Source: Staphylococcus saprophyticus subsp. saprophyticus ATCC 15305 = NCTC 7292 | GTDB lineage: Bacteria; Bacillota; Bacilli; Staphylococcales; Staphylococcaceae | Direction of reading: 5' to 3' | Assembly: GCF_000010125.1 (NCBI RefSeq) | Contig: NC_007350.1 | Coordinates: forward strand, 2,046,001 to 2,110,000 | Length of the DNA: 64,000 bases | Shown here: piece by piece, positions 1 through 8,512 of the stretch | Numbering within the stretch: position 1 is the first letter of the stretch | Layout: every line of letters starts with the position of its first letter | Notes under the pieces: generated by a model | Database searches by the model: none | The model's input: only the letters and a program-made list of their open reading frames with translations | What the model was told of the DNA's origin: nothing | Position numbers and translations under genes: made by a program

Positions 1-316
1 CTTTGGAATGAGGAAAACGTCCAAATTTCACCAATTCTTCAACCGTTATATTCAATTCTGTATGATTAGATTGTTTTAAAATTGATAGTTTTTTAGCCAA
101 GTCATTACTTTTATAATCTGTAATCGCTTTGCCTTCTATATCGATGGTACCTTCTTCAAAGTCAATTAATCGTGTAATAGCAGACAATAGCGTACTTTTA
201 CCTGCACCGTTAGGCCCTATCATCGATGTAAGTCGTCCCTTGCGTATCTCTACATCAATATCTTGCAAAATCACTTTATCTTGTATCGTTTTATTAAGCC
301 CTTGTACTCGTATCAA
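1..316 (-). CDS. sstC: Fe-siderophore ABC transporter ATP-binding protein SstC (partial)
   Basis: ATPase of an iron(III)-siderophore importer, acting at the cytoplasmic face with the SstA/SstB permeases. Only the first ~105 residues lie in the window; the rest runs off the left edge. The visible part holds Walker A (IGPNGAGKST) and the Q-loop region (ILKQSN). The start is a TTG at 316: it overlaps the sstB stop by 4 bp (TTGA) and has AAAGGAG 8-9 nt upstream, so translation is probably coupled to sstB. The ABC signature and Walker B are not visible. Third gene of the Fur-controlled sst operon. Confidence 0.85.
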   Translation of the reverse strand, partial: MIRVQGLNKTIQDKVILQDIDVEIRKGRLTSMIGPNGAGKSTLLSAITRLIDFEEGTIDIEGKAITDYKSNDLAKKLSILKQSNHTELNITVEELVKFGRFPHSK

Positions 317-1272
317 TTCGCATGTCTCCTTTTAATTAATAAATAAATGAAGTAACTGCCACCTACTAAATCAATGATGATACTAACTTGCGTTGTTGCT
401 TCAAAGAAATTCTCTACAATTGCTTGCGCTAAAAACAAACTTATCCAACTTATACAAATGGTTGCCGGTAAAATATATTTGTGTTGATACGTTTTCATTA
501 ATTCATGAGCCAAGTTTACTGTCAGTAACCCTAAAAATGTAATTGGTCCAACTAATGCCGTTGAAATAGACACCAAAATTGCAACTAGAATTAATAAAAT
601 ACGTGTTAATGTCTGATAAGAAATCCCTAAATTGATAGCTTGATCTCGACCTAGTAGCAACACGTCTAAATAAGGTATTGCGTATACAGTAATCATAATT
701 AAAATGATAAGTATCACACCACATAAAGTGACCAATTTCGTATTTGACGCATCAAAATTAGCAAACATTGCACTTTGTACAGCTAAAAAATCTTCTGGAT
801 TGATAATTAATTCTAAAAAGCCTGTGATACTTCTAAAGAATGTGCCTAAAATAATACCAACAAGTAATATTAAATAGACTGAAACATTTCCGATTCTAAA
901 AATGCCTTGAAATAATAATAATGAAAAACCAATCATAACTATGAGTGATATAAGGAAGCTAATGTATAGATTTGTAACAAATACGGATTGTACTCCGAAT
1001 ACAAAAACAATCAATACTTTTACAAACATATATACAGCGTCCAACCCCATAATAGATGGTGTTAAAAGTCTGTTCGTGGTAATCGCTTGGAAAATAACGA
1101 CAGACGCAGCAATGGCACCACCTACTAAAATCATGAGGATCAATTTACGCAAACGACTTGTAAATTGATATTGGAATATTTCGAAATCAATACCTATAAT
1201 GAGATACAATCCCGCGATAACCACAGTAATTGCTATTAACGTAAATAATTTAGACTTAGCACTAATTTGCAT
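313..1272 (-). CDS. sstB: Fe-siderophore ABC transporter permease SstB
   Basis: FecCD-type (BtuC-like) membrane subunit, 319 aa, of about the usual family length, hydrophobic throughout with roughly nine membrane segments. It forms the translocation channel with SstA and is driven by SstC. It overlaps sstA by 11 bp and sstC by 4 bp, so the three are one operon. Its Shine-Dalgarno (AAAGGA) lies inside the end of sstA. The name rests on order and family; the binding lipoprotein sstD would lie beyond the left edge. Confidence 0.88.
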   Translation of the reverse strand: MQISAKSKLFTLIAITVVIAGLYLIIGIDFEIFQYQFTSRLRKLILMILVGGAIAASVVIFQAITTNRLLTPSIMGLDAVYMFVKVLIVFVFGVQSVFVTNLYISFLISLIVMIGFSLLLFQGIFRIGNVSVYLILLVGIILGTFFRSITGFLELIINPEDFLAVQSAMFANFDASNTKLVTLCGVILIILIMITVYAIPYLDVLLLGRDQAINLGISYQTLTRILLILVAILVSISTALVGPITFLGLLTVNLAHELMKTYQHKYILPATICISWISLFLAQAIVENFFEATTQVSIIIDLVGGSYFIYLLIKRRHAN

Positions 1273-2230
1273 AATTATGTCGTCCTTTCATTAACAAGAT
1301 TATGAAAATAACAGTGCCAAAGACCCCAATCGTTAAACCGATATTAATTTCATATGGATATACAATGATTCTGCCAAAAATATCAGAAAACATTACAAAT
1401 ATAGAACCTAGCATCGCTGTATGCGGCAATGCATTTTTCAGATGGTCTCCCCTAAAAATTGAGACAATATTAGGAACAATAAGCCCTAAGAATGGTAACG
1501 TGCCTACAGTTACAACAACCAGTGCTGTAATCGTAGCCGTGATAAACAATCCTATATTAATTATTTTTTCATAATTGACTCCTAAGTTATTACTAAAATC
1601 TTTCCCCATACCAGCAATAGTAAAATGATTGGCGAATATATATGTAAGTATTAATAAAGGAATGCTTAAGTATAAAATCTCATATCTACCGCTTGTAATA
1701 ATGGCGAAGTTACCATTTAACCAGTTTCCTATACTTTGTACTGTATTGGTTCTCAACGCGATAAATGTTGCAAAACTTGATACGATACCACCTAACATGA
1801 TGCCTAATAGTGGTATGAAAATGACGTCTGTAAAACGAATATATTGTACTAATTTAACGAAAAGGAAAGTACCTGCAATACTTAAAACTACTGCAAAAAT
1901 TAACTTTATAATGATATTCTCCTGTGGAAAGAAAATCATTGATAATAAAATACCTAGTTTCGCCCATTCCATCGTTCCAGCAGTAGTAGGACTGACAAAT
2001 TTATTCTGCATCATTTGTTGCATAATTAAACCAGCTAGCGCTAATGTACTACCCGATATGATGATACTAACCGTTCTCGGAATTCTACTTGAAACAATAA
2101 TATTCATCTGTGATTCTGTAAGATGGAAAATGTCTGTAATTGATACCTTGCTTACGCCTATAAATAAAGAAAGGATTGTAAGTACCAGTAATATAATAGC
2201 TAAGACAATACCATTTAATAAAAATTTCAT
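1262..2230 (-). CDS. sstA: Fe-siderophore ABC transporter permease SstA
   Basis: FecCD-family permease, first gene of the sst operon, 322 aa from the ATG at 2230. I prefer this start (MKFLLNGIVLA) because GAGGTAGG precedes it and the first membrane helix begins immediately; a TTG at 2275 in the same frame would only add a short polar, arginine-containing extension. The body has alternating hydrophobic helices and the family-typical glycine-rich stretches (for example SGSTLALAG and GTLPFLGLIVPN). The perfect Fur operator 59-73 bp upstream predicts derepression in low iron. Confidence 0.88.
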   Translation of the reverse strand: MKFLLNGIVLAIILLVLTILSLFIGVSKVSITDIFHLTESQMNIIVSSRIPRTVSIIISGSTLALAGLIMQQMMQNKFVSPTTAGTMEWAKLGILLSMIFFPQENIIIKLIFAVVLSIAGTFLFVKLVQYIRFTDVIFIPLLGIMLGGIVSSFATFIALRTNTVQSIGNWLNGNFAIITSGRYEILYLSIPLLILTYIFANHFTIAGMGKDFSNNLGVNYEKIINIGLFITATITALVVVTVGTLPFLGLIVPNIVSIFRGDHLKNALPHTAMLGSIFVMFSDIFGRIIVYPYEINIGLTIGVFGTVIFIILLMKGRHNYAN

Positions 2231-2288
2231 AAATGACCTACCTCTAACCCTTCCACTATAAAATGCGATGCTCAAACTACATTGGTTA

Positions 2289-2303
2289 TGATAATCATTA
2301 TCA
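2289..2303 (-). promoter_or_regulatory. Fur box of the sst operon
   Basis: The sequence TGATAATCATTATCA is an exact 7-1-7 palindrome and matches the Gram-positive Fur consensus. It sits just downstream of a possible -10 (TATTAT, about 2311-2316 on the minus strand), where bound Fur-Fe(II) would block transcription of sstABC. A second inverted repeat (TTTACCAT, 5-nt spacer, ATGGTAAA, 2320-2340) lies in the same promoter region. Confidence 0.9.
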
Positions 2304-2532
2304 ATACCTATAATAAAATTTTACCATTTTTAATGGTAAATTCAATAGCCTTGAGCAATTTAAACAAAAGTATTTAAATACAATCTATATATGTATAGCG
2401 TTATATTTAATATCACACCTTGAAAAACACACTTTCTTATTTTAATTGTTCATTTTTATGTAATTTTACTCTAATGGACTTTATATAATGTATATCTCTA
2501 TTTAAATATCATGCCTGTTTATTTTATCCATA

Positions 2533-2572
2533 AGTAAAAAAGCCGAGACATAATGTCTCGGCTTTTTACTTA
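2533..2572 (-). terminator. Terminator of nrdIEF
   Basis: Hairpin with arms GCCGAGACA and TGTCTCGGC around a 3-nt loop, flanked by A and T runs, about 70 bp past the nrdF stop. It is symmetric and could also stop plus-strand readthrough. It belongs to the GAGACA/TGTCTC terminator family seen repeatedly in this window. Confidence 0.85.
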
Positions 2573-2643
2573 TTATATACGGTTGACTAATACTTGCTTA
2601 AAATTGTACTTTCATCATGACATTTTTATAATTAATAGTGCTT

Positions 2644-3612
2644 CTACTCGTCAAAAACGAAGTCTTCATCTTTTAATGCTTCTACATTTAACGCTAATGT
2701 ATAACCATCACCTTTAACTGAAAAGAAGTCATGGTTTTTAGTCGTTGTATCTAAAGCATTTTCAATAATTGGATTGAATTCACGTTCTTCAAAGTACGGA
2801 TCAAATCCTAAATTAGATAATGCTTTGTTACCATTGTATCTCACATAGTTTAATACATCTTCAGCTAAACCAATATCATCATAAAGTGAATGCGTATAAG
2901 CTACCTCATTTTTATATAAATCATCTAATAATTTATACATTTCTTGATCTGCTTGCAGCTTTTCACTTTCTGAAAGTTCATTACGTAAACTTTGAGCATC
3001 CATACCAGTAAATACACCATGAATAGATTCATCTAATAAGATTTTACGAATGATTTCTCCAGAAGTCGTCATTTTACCTTGCCCAGCAAGATAAAGCGGA
3101 TAATAGAAACCTGAATAGAATAAAAATGTTTCTAAGAACACACTTGATACTCGTGCGATATATTGATCATAAATTGAAGCCTCTTTACCCCATAATTTAT
3201 GATAATTATTGATAATTTTATCTGATTTGTATTTTAAATGTGGTTCTTCAATAACCCATTTATCTAATAAATAGTTTGTTTCACTGGAAGGTAGTAACGT
3301 TGTAAAGATATGTGAATAACTTTTAGCATGGATTTGTTCCATCATTGCCATAAATGAATAAACGGCTTTTTTTCTTAAATCCGTAGTATGTAACATAATC
3401 AATGGCATGCCATCGTCAGCTTGATGTGTATCTAATCCTGTTAAACCAGCTAATGCTTTTTTAAAAGCCTCTTTTTCAGGATCTGTTAATGTTTTCCAGC
3501 TTGCAATATCTTTAGATACTTTAAATTCAGTTTCTACCCACATCTGTGAAATATTTTGTCGCCAAAACATATTCGTCATGTCTTCTTGCGTATTCCAATT
3601 GACTGCTTTCAT
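2644..3612 (-). CDS. nrdF: Class Ib ribonucleotide reductase beta subunit NrdF
   Basis: Holds the di-metal (Mn or Fe) centre and tyrosyl radical needed by NrdE to reduce NDPs to dNDPs. The 322 aa show the ligand pattern of the family: D61 (LDTHQ), E92 and H95 (EQIH), E161 (LETFLFYSG), E195 and H198 (DESIHG). Y99, four residues after H95, is the expected radical tyrosine. The conserved C-terminal acidic/aromatic tail (DEDFVFDE) fits the docking peptide for NrdE. It lies 123 nt after nrdE with a hairpin in the gap and is followed by a strong terminator. Confidence 0.97.
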   Translation of the reverse strand: MKAVNWNTQEDMTNMFWRQNISQMWVETEFKVSKDIASWKTLTDPEKEAFKKALAGLTGLDTHQADDGMPLIMLHTTDLRKKAVYSFMAMMEQIHAKSYSHIFTTLLPSSETNYLLDKWVIEEPHLKYKSDKIINNYHKLWGKEASIYDQYIARVSSVFLETFLFYSGFYYPLYLAGQGKMTTSGEIIRKILLDESIHGVFTGMDAQSLRNELSESEKLQADQEMYKLLDDLYKNEVAYTHSLYDDIGLAEDVLNYVRYNGNKALSNLGFDPYFEEREFNPIIENALDTTTKNHDFFSVKGDGYTLALNVEALKDEDFVFDE

Positions 3613-3661
3613 TTAGTTATTGTCCCCTATCCAGTAAATATTTTTAATTAAGCAGTGATAT

Positions 3662-3692
3662 GCAGCCTAATCTAACCATTGGATAAGGCTGC
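3662..3692 (-). other. Hairpin between nrdE and nrdF
   Basis: Seven-base arms GCAGCCT and AGGCTGC around a 17-nt loop, in the only sizeable gap inside the nrdIEF operon. No T-run follows it on the minus strand, so it is not an obvious terminator. A role in mRNA processing or in setting the NrdE:NrdF ratio is a guess. Confidence 0.4.
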
Positions 3693-3735
3693 CTCATAAC
3701 ACCGCTGTTCACTTTGCACGTTTACATTTCATTTA

Positions 3736-5841
3736 TTAAATTGAACAACTTGTACACTCTTCTACACTTAATAATTTATTACGTGTATAGTATAAAGATT
3801 TTAGACCTTTATGATGCGCATATACATATAATCTTGATAATTCACGCGTAGAAATTTCAGAATTAACATAAAGAATTGTAGAGATGCCCTGGTCAATATG
3901 TGTTTGAATCGTTGAGATTAAATCAATTAATTTCATTTGATCCGTATTAAATGCTGACTTGTAATACCACATTGTTTCTGGTGATAGGAATGGCATTGGA
4001 TAGAATGTTTCCGCATTACCATACGTACGACGTTCGATTTGATCAACGATTGGCATTACAGAACTCGTAGCATTTTGGACATATGAAATACTTTGTGTCG
4101 GTGCAATCGCTAAGCGATATGCATGGAAAAGACCGTTTGTTTCCACTTGCTCTTGCAGTGCTTTCCAATCTTCTGGTGTCGGAATTTCTAAACCATCAAA
4201 TAATTTGCGTACTTTTTCATATTTAGGTTCAAATGTTTGTGAAGTGTAAAATTCAAAATACTTACCATTAGCATAGTCTGATTGTTCAAAATCTTTGTAT
4301 ACTTCTTGTCTTTCTTTAGCGATTTCCATAGAACGTTCTATAGAATAATAATTCAACATCATAAAGAAGATATTGGCAAAGTCTTTAGCTTCTTCTGATT
4401 CATAACCAATTTTATTTTTAGCTAGATAACCGTGTAAATTCATTACACCTAAACCTACAGAATGTAACTCTCTATTGGCTTTCCTAACGCCTGGCGCATT
4501 TTGAATATCTGCTTCATCACTCACTACTGTCAATGCATCCATACCTGTATGAACTGAATCTTTAAACTTACCTGATTCCATAACATTAACGATGTTTAAA
4601 GAACCTAGATTACATGAAATGTCACGTTTAATTTCATCTTCTGTACCGTAATCGTTAATGATAGACGTTTCTTGTAATTGGAAAATTTCAGTACATAAAT
4701 TACTCATTTTAATTTGGCCAATGTCTGAGTTAGCATGTACCTTATTTGCATTATCTTTGAACATTAAATAAGGATAACCAGATTGCAATTGTGTTTGTGC
4801 AATCGTATTTAACATTTCACGTGCATCTTTTTTCTTTTTATCAATATTAGGATTTGCAACAAGTTCATCATAGTATTCATCTAAATTAATGTCATCTAAC
4901 GTTAAACCGTATTCTTTATAAATGGTATGCGGTGCAAACATATGGAAATCTTTTCCTTCTTTTGCTAAATCAAAGAATTTAGATGGCACAATTAAACCAG
5001 TTGAAATCGTTGATAAACGTAAATCTTCATCGGCGTTCACTTTTTTCGTATCTAAAAACTCTTCCACATCATAATGGAAAATATTTAAATAAACAGCACC
5101 TGCACCAGGTCTTTGACCTAATTGATCTGCATAACTAAAGCCACCTTCAAGAGATTTTGCAACAGGTAGCACGCCTTTCGCTACACCTTTAATTCCTTTG
5201 ATTGCTTCTCCACGCGCACGTAGTTTAGAAAGATTAATGGCTACACCGCCGCCAATTTTACTTAATTGCTTTGCAGTCGAATCAATAAAATTAATAGAGT
5301 TTAAACTATCATCCGCTTCTAGCAAGAAACAAGATACTAATTCTCCACGACGTGCACGGCCAGCATTTAAGAATGTTGGTGTCGCTGGTTGATATCGTTG
5401 TTCCACCATTGCTGAAATAAATTGTTTGGCAGTCGCTTTATGGCCATTAGCTAAATAAAGTGCAACAATCGCTACGTGTTGCTTATAATCTTCTAGATAT
5501 TGACTTTTACCGTTTGTTTTAAGTGCGTAATCTTTAAAGAATTTACTTGCTGACATGTAACTTGCAAATTCAAACGGAATACTTTTAGCATAATCTGTAA
5601 TTTCTTGTAGATCAGCTTCTGAATATTTTGCAAACAAATCAAAATAAAAGTCATTATCAACGAGATAGCGCAAACGCTCAATTTCAGTGTCGAAATAAAT
5701 TGTTTTATCCTGAATTTCTTCTAAATAAACTTCAAGCGCCTCTTGATCTTTTTCTAAATTAAAAAAGCCATTATCTTTACGTTTTGTTACTTCGTTATTT
5801 AACTCAATATGATTGTATTTCTTCTCGTCCATAATCTTCAT
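3736..5841 (-). CDS. nrdE: Class Ib ribonucleotide reductase alpha subunit NrdE
   Basis: Catalytic subunit, 701 aa, reducing ribonucleoside diphosphates. Visible active-site elements are the first redox cysteine (LVSCFLLE, about C171), the radical loop (NLCTEIFQ), the SCNLGSLN segment and the C-terminal CTSC tail that is re-reduced by NrdH/thioredoxin. I chose the ATG at 5841, preceded by AAGGTGG at 9 nt and giving [10 protein letters not shown], which resembles other staphylococcal NrdE N termini; an upstream in-frame start would push further into nrdI. It overlaps nrdI by 38 nt. Confidence 0.96.
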
Positions 5842-6202
5842 TGAACTGTCCCACCTTATCTTTAAATTCGCTAATATCATTTTGTGTACCTTGAACTTCA
5901 AATTTCATTAGTAAAGGAACTTGATATTTTTCCGAGATAGATCGTCCAGCTTTCGCAAAGTTTTGTCCCCAATTGCGGTTTCCACTAGCTGCAACGCCTC
6001 TTAGTAAATCATGATTTATATCTAAAAATGACTGAACTGGTTGTGGTACTTCTCCAAAACCTATCGTTCCAGTGACCAAGATGAATGGTTCTTCAATCTT
6101 CTCAGTACAATTATTTTGAGTAATTTCCATAGTGTTAGTAATTTCTGCTTTTTTAATAAATCTACGTACATTACCAGAGAATGAAAAATAAACAACCTTC
6201 AT
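5804..6202 (-). CDS. nrdI: Flavodoxin-like NrdI
   Basis: Small flavoprotein (132 aa) that supplies the oxidant used to assemble the Mn(III)2-tyrosyl cofactor of NrdF. The N-terminal phosphate-binding loop ([11 protein letters not shown]), the GTIGFGEVP segment and the glycine-rich [11 protein letters not shown] flavin loop are present. First gene of nrdIEF, with AAGGTGA before the ATG. Its promoter region carries NrdR-type boxes. Confidence 0.95.
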
Positions 6203-6324
6203 TGGATCACCTTCTTTCTAATACTAGTATGTTATTAAGTTCACTTTGACGTTATTAAATAGTACTTTCATCGTATTTATATTTTAAATGTATTATAAGT
6301 AACCGTAGCGCACATATTGGGTAA

Positions 6325-6340
6325 CCACAATATATAGTGA
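6325..6340 (-). promoter_or_regulatory. NrdR-like box 1 upstream of nrdI
   Basis: CCACAATATATAGTGA matches the 16-bp NrdR palindrome (ACACwATATATwGTGT) at about 13-14 positions. It lies roughly 120 bp upstream of nrdI, just upstream of a possible minus-strand -10 (TATAAT, about 6290-6296). A weaker half-site (CTATATGTGA) follows at 6351-6360. Confidence 0.65.
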
Positions 6341-6477
6341 TTTCTTTTAACTATATGTGATTATGTAAAAACTCAATAATTAAGCATTAATGCTTGATTT
6401 GTCATGATTAAACGTCCAAAATAGTGTGATTTTACTTAAAATTTGATTTATTATAAATAAATTGACTACGTCCCAAA

Positions 6478-6493
6478 ACACAATATATTGTGT
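6478..6493. promoter_or_regulatory. Perfect NrdR-type box
   Basis: ACACAATATATTGTGT is a perfect 16-bp palindrome matching the NrdR consensus. It lies 276 bp upstream of nrdI, farther than usual, with a partial half-site (ATAGTGT) at 6421-6427 in between. NrdR would repress nrdIEF when bound to (d)ATP. The rest of 6203-6928 is AT-rich; the only other structure I see is a 14-bp palindrome (AAGCATTAATGCTT, 6382-6395). Confidence 0.7.
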
Positions 6494-6874
6494 TTTTTCT
6501 TGGTCACAAATACTATATTATGTGTTTCATTATACATAACTCAGAAAGTTATTTAAAGGGCTTTGTTTTTGACAAAAGTTTGAATTCGAAACAGAAATGG
6601 CACCAATTCAACGTTAACTCGTACTTTTCTATTTATAAAAAATTTTTTTCGGAATTTAAAGCTATTTTAGTTGCTTTTTTCTAAAACCTTGTAACTATTG
6701 ATATAGCGTCACTCAGCTTATCATCTAATACTAAATTGCTCACAATTGAAATTATCTAAGCAATAAAATACTTTGAAATATGTCTTGAATTTCATTGAAT
6801 CAATACAGAACATTTGTTCGTGTTTTCATGTTACCTCATTTCCCTTTTACTTTCAAGCATATATACATAATCTA

Positions 6875-6880
6875 TATAAT
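6875..6880 (+). promoter_or_regulatory. Probable -10 element of the DMT/queF transcript
   Basis: TATAAT about 50 bp upstream of the ATG at 6929, with a weak -35 (TTCAAG, 6852-6857) at 17-bp spacing. The first ~360 bases before this (6494-6850) hold no gene I can support. Confidence 0.5.
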
Positions 6881-6928
6881 TATGCTAATATGAATACGTT
6901 AAAAATTAAAATAATCGAGGCGATACAT

Positions 6929-7816
6929 ATGAATCCTAAAGTTAAAGGGATCATTGCTATCCTAGTTTCAGCAATTGGCTTTAGCTTTATGTCTGTTTTC
7001 TTCAGATTAGCTGGTGATTTGCCGGTGTTTCAAAAGTCACTCGCTCGAAATTTAGTAGCTATGTTTATCCCTTTATATTTCATTTATAAATATAAGCAAC
7101 CCCTGTTTGGTAAACTTAGCAGTCAGCCACTTTTAATTTCACGTTCGACTTTAGGTCTAATCGGTGTTTTATTAAATATCTATGCCATAGACCATATGAT
7201 ATTAAGTGACGCTGATACGCTAATGAAACTCAATCCTTTTTGGACTATTTTGCTGAGTTTGATATTTCTAAATGAAAAAGTTCGTAACTATCAAATTATA
7301 GCGATGGTCATTGCAATATTCGGTATGTTATTCGTGGTTAAACCAGAATTCTCATCCTCTATGATTCCTGCTATTGGCGGTTTATTCTCTGGTATTTTTG
7401 CTGCAAGTGCATATACGTGTGTACGTGCATTGAGCACTCGCGAAGCACCCTATACAATTGTATTTTATTTTTCATTCTTTTCTATTGTAGTATTGATTCC
7501 ATTTACGATTTTCACATTCGAACCAATGAGTATGATGCAGGTCATTTATTTAATTGGAGCTGGGCTCGCAGCAGCTGCTGGTCAAATTGGTATTACACTA
7601 GCCTATAGTTACGCTCCAGCTAAAGACATTTCGATATTCACTTATGCATCGATTATATTTACTGCATTCTTCGGTTTTATATTATTCGGAGAATCACCAG
7701 ATTTCTATGCAATCTTGGGTTATGTCATTATCATAGCTTCAAGCTACTACATGTTTGAAAAAGCAAGACGCCAACCGCTATCAATTCAAAAAGAAGAACA
7801 AAAACCAAAAACATAA
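6929..7816 (+). CDS. EamA/DMT-family transporter
   Basis: Integral membrane protein, 295 aa, with ten predicted helices arranged as two EamA repeats, typical of drug/metabolite transporters. The second repeat has the family-like glycine- and alanine-rich helix ([19 protein letters not shown]). I start it at the ATG at 6929, after GAGGCGA; longer upstream reading extends into promoter sequence. Substrate unknown. The 13-nt gap to queF suggests one transcript, so transport of a queuosine precursor or another pterin/deazapurine is conceivable but unproven. Confidence 0.8.
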   Translation: MNPKVKGIIAILVSAIGFSFMSVFFRLAGDLPVFQKSLARNLVAMFIPLYFIYKYKQPLFGKLSSQPLLISRSTLGLIGVLLNIYAIDHMILSDADTLMKLNPFWTILLSLIFLNEKVRNYQIIAMVIAIFGMLFVVKPEFSSSMIPAIGGLFSGIFAASAYTCVRALSTREAPYTIVFYFSFFSIVVLIPFTIFTFEPMSMMQVIYLIGAGLAAAAGQIGITLAYSYAPAKDISIFTYASIIFTAFFGFILFGESPDFYAILGYVIIIASSYYMFEKARRQPLSIQKEEQKPKT

Positions 7817-7829
7817 GGAGTGCTTTACC

Positions 7830-8330
7830 ATGACAGAAGGACGTAATAAAGAAGAATTAGAAGATATTACATTACTCGGTAATCAAAATAACAAATACGA
7901 TTTTGATTATAGACCTGACGTTTTAGAGTCGTTTGATAATAAGCATCAGGGACGCGATTATTTTGTTAAATTCAATTGCCCTGAGTTCACATCACTCTGC
8001 CCTATTACTGGTCAACCAGATTTCGCTACAATTTATATTTCTTATATTCCAAATATCAAAATGGTTGAATCAAAATCTTTAAAACTTTATTTATTTAGTT
8101 TTAGAAATCACGGTGATTTCCACGAAGACTGCATGAACATCATAATGAATGATTTAATCGAACTCATGGACCCTCATTATATTGAAGTTTGGGGCAAGTT
8201 CACACCACGTGGTGGCATCTCAATTGATCCATATACCAATTATGGCCGTCCAGATTCTAAATATGAAAAAATGGCAGAACATCGTTTAATGAATCATGAT
8301 CTTTATCCTGAAAAAATAGATAATCGTTAA
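7830..8330 (+). CDS. queF: NADPH-dependent 7-cyano-7-deazaguanine reductase QueF
   Basis: Reduces preQ0 to preQ1 in queuosine biosynthesis. The 166 aa have the short, type-I (YkvM-like) length. Catalytic residues are visible: C57 (SLCPITG), which forms the thioimide with the nitrile, D64 (QPDF), and H98-E99 (FHED), spaced as in the B. subtilis enzyme. Start ATG 7830 with AAGGAG upstream. It is far from queCDE (30270-32077) and has no preQ1 aptamer that I can find before it. Confidence 0.95.
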   Translation: MTEGRNKEELEDITLLGNQNNKYDFDYRPDVLESFDNKHQGRDYFVKFNCPEFTSLCPITGQPDFATIYISYIPNIKMVESKSLKLYLFSFRNHGDFHEDCMNIIMNDLIELMDPHYIEVWGKFTPRGGISIDPYTNYGRPDSKYEKMAEHRLMNHDLYPEKIDNR

Positions 8331-8347
8331 GATTTCTTCATTATAAT

Positions 8348-8390
8348 AACTACCCACAAGATCTTAAAGTATCTTGCAGGTAGTTTATTT
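8348..8390 (+). terminator. Terminator after queF
   Basis: Arms AACTACC and GGTAGTT with an inner ACAAGAT/ATCTTG stem and a T-rich tail, immediately after the queF stop. Confidence 0.75.
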
Positions 8391-8512
8391 TTATATTATT
8401 TCATTTTTTATTAAATTGATTCCAAACTTAATTTTGCGCTATTGATATATACACTTGTTATTTTTGTAAAAACATTATAAAATAAATCCAACCATTTAGG
8501 GGGAGGGAAATT

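Noticed and set aside
1629-2261. 210-residue plus-strand frame antisense to sstA
   Set aside because: Long only because the permease gene on the other strand is hydrophobic and AT-rich; no ribosome site and no recognisable domain.
6490-6684. Plus-strand 64-residue reading frame upstream of the DMT gene
   Set aside because: It starts inside the perfect NrdR palindrome, has no Shine-Dalgarno, and reads low-complexity Phe/Lys/Asn-rich sequence with no family resemblance.
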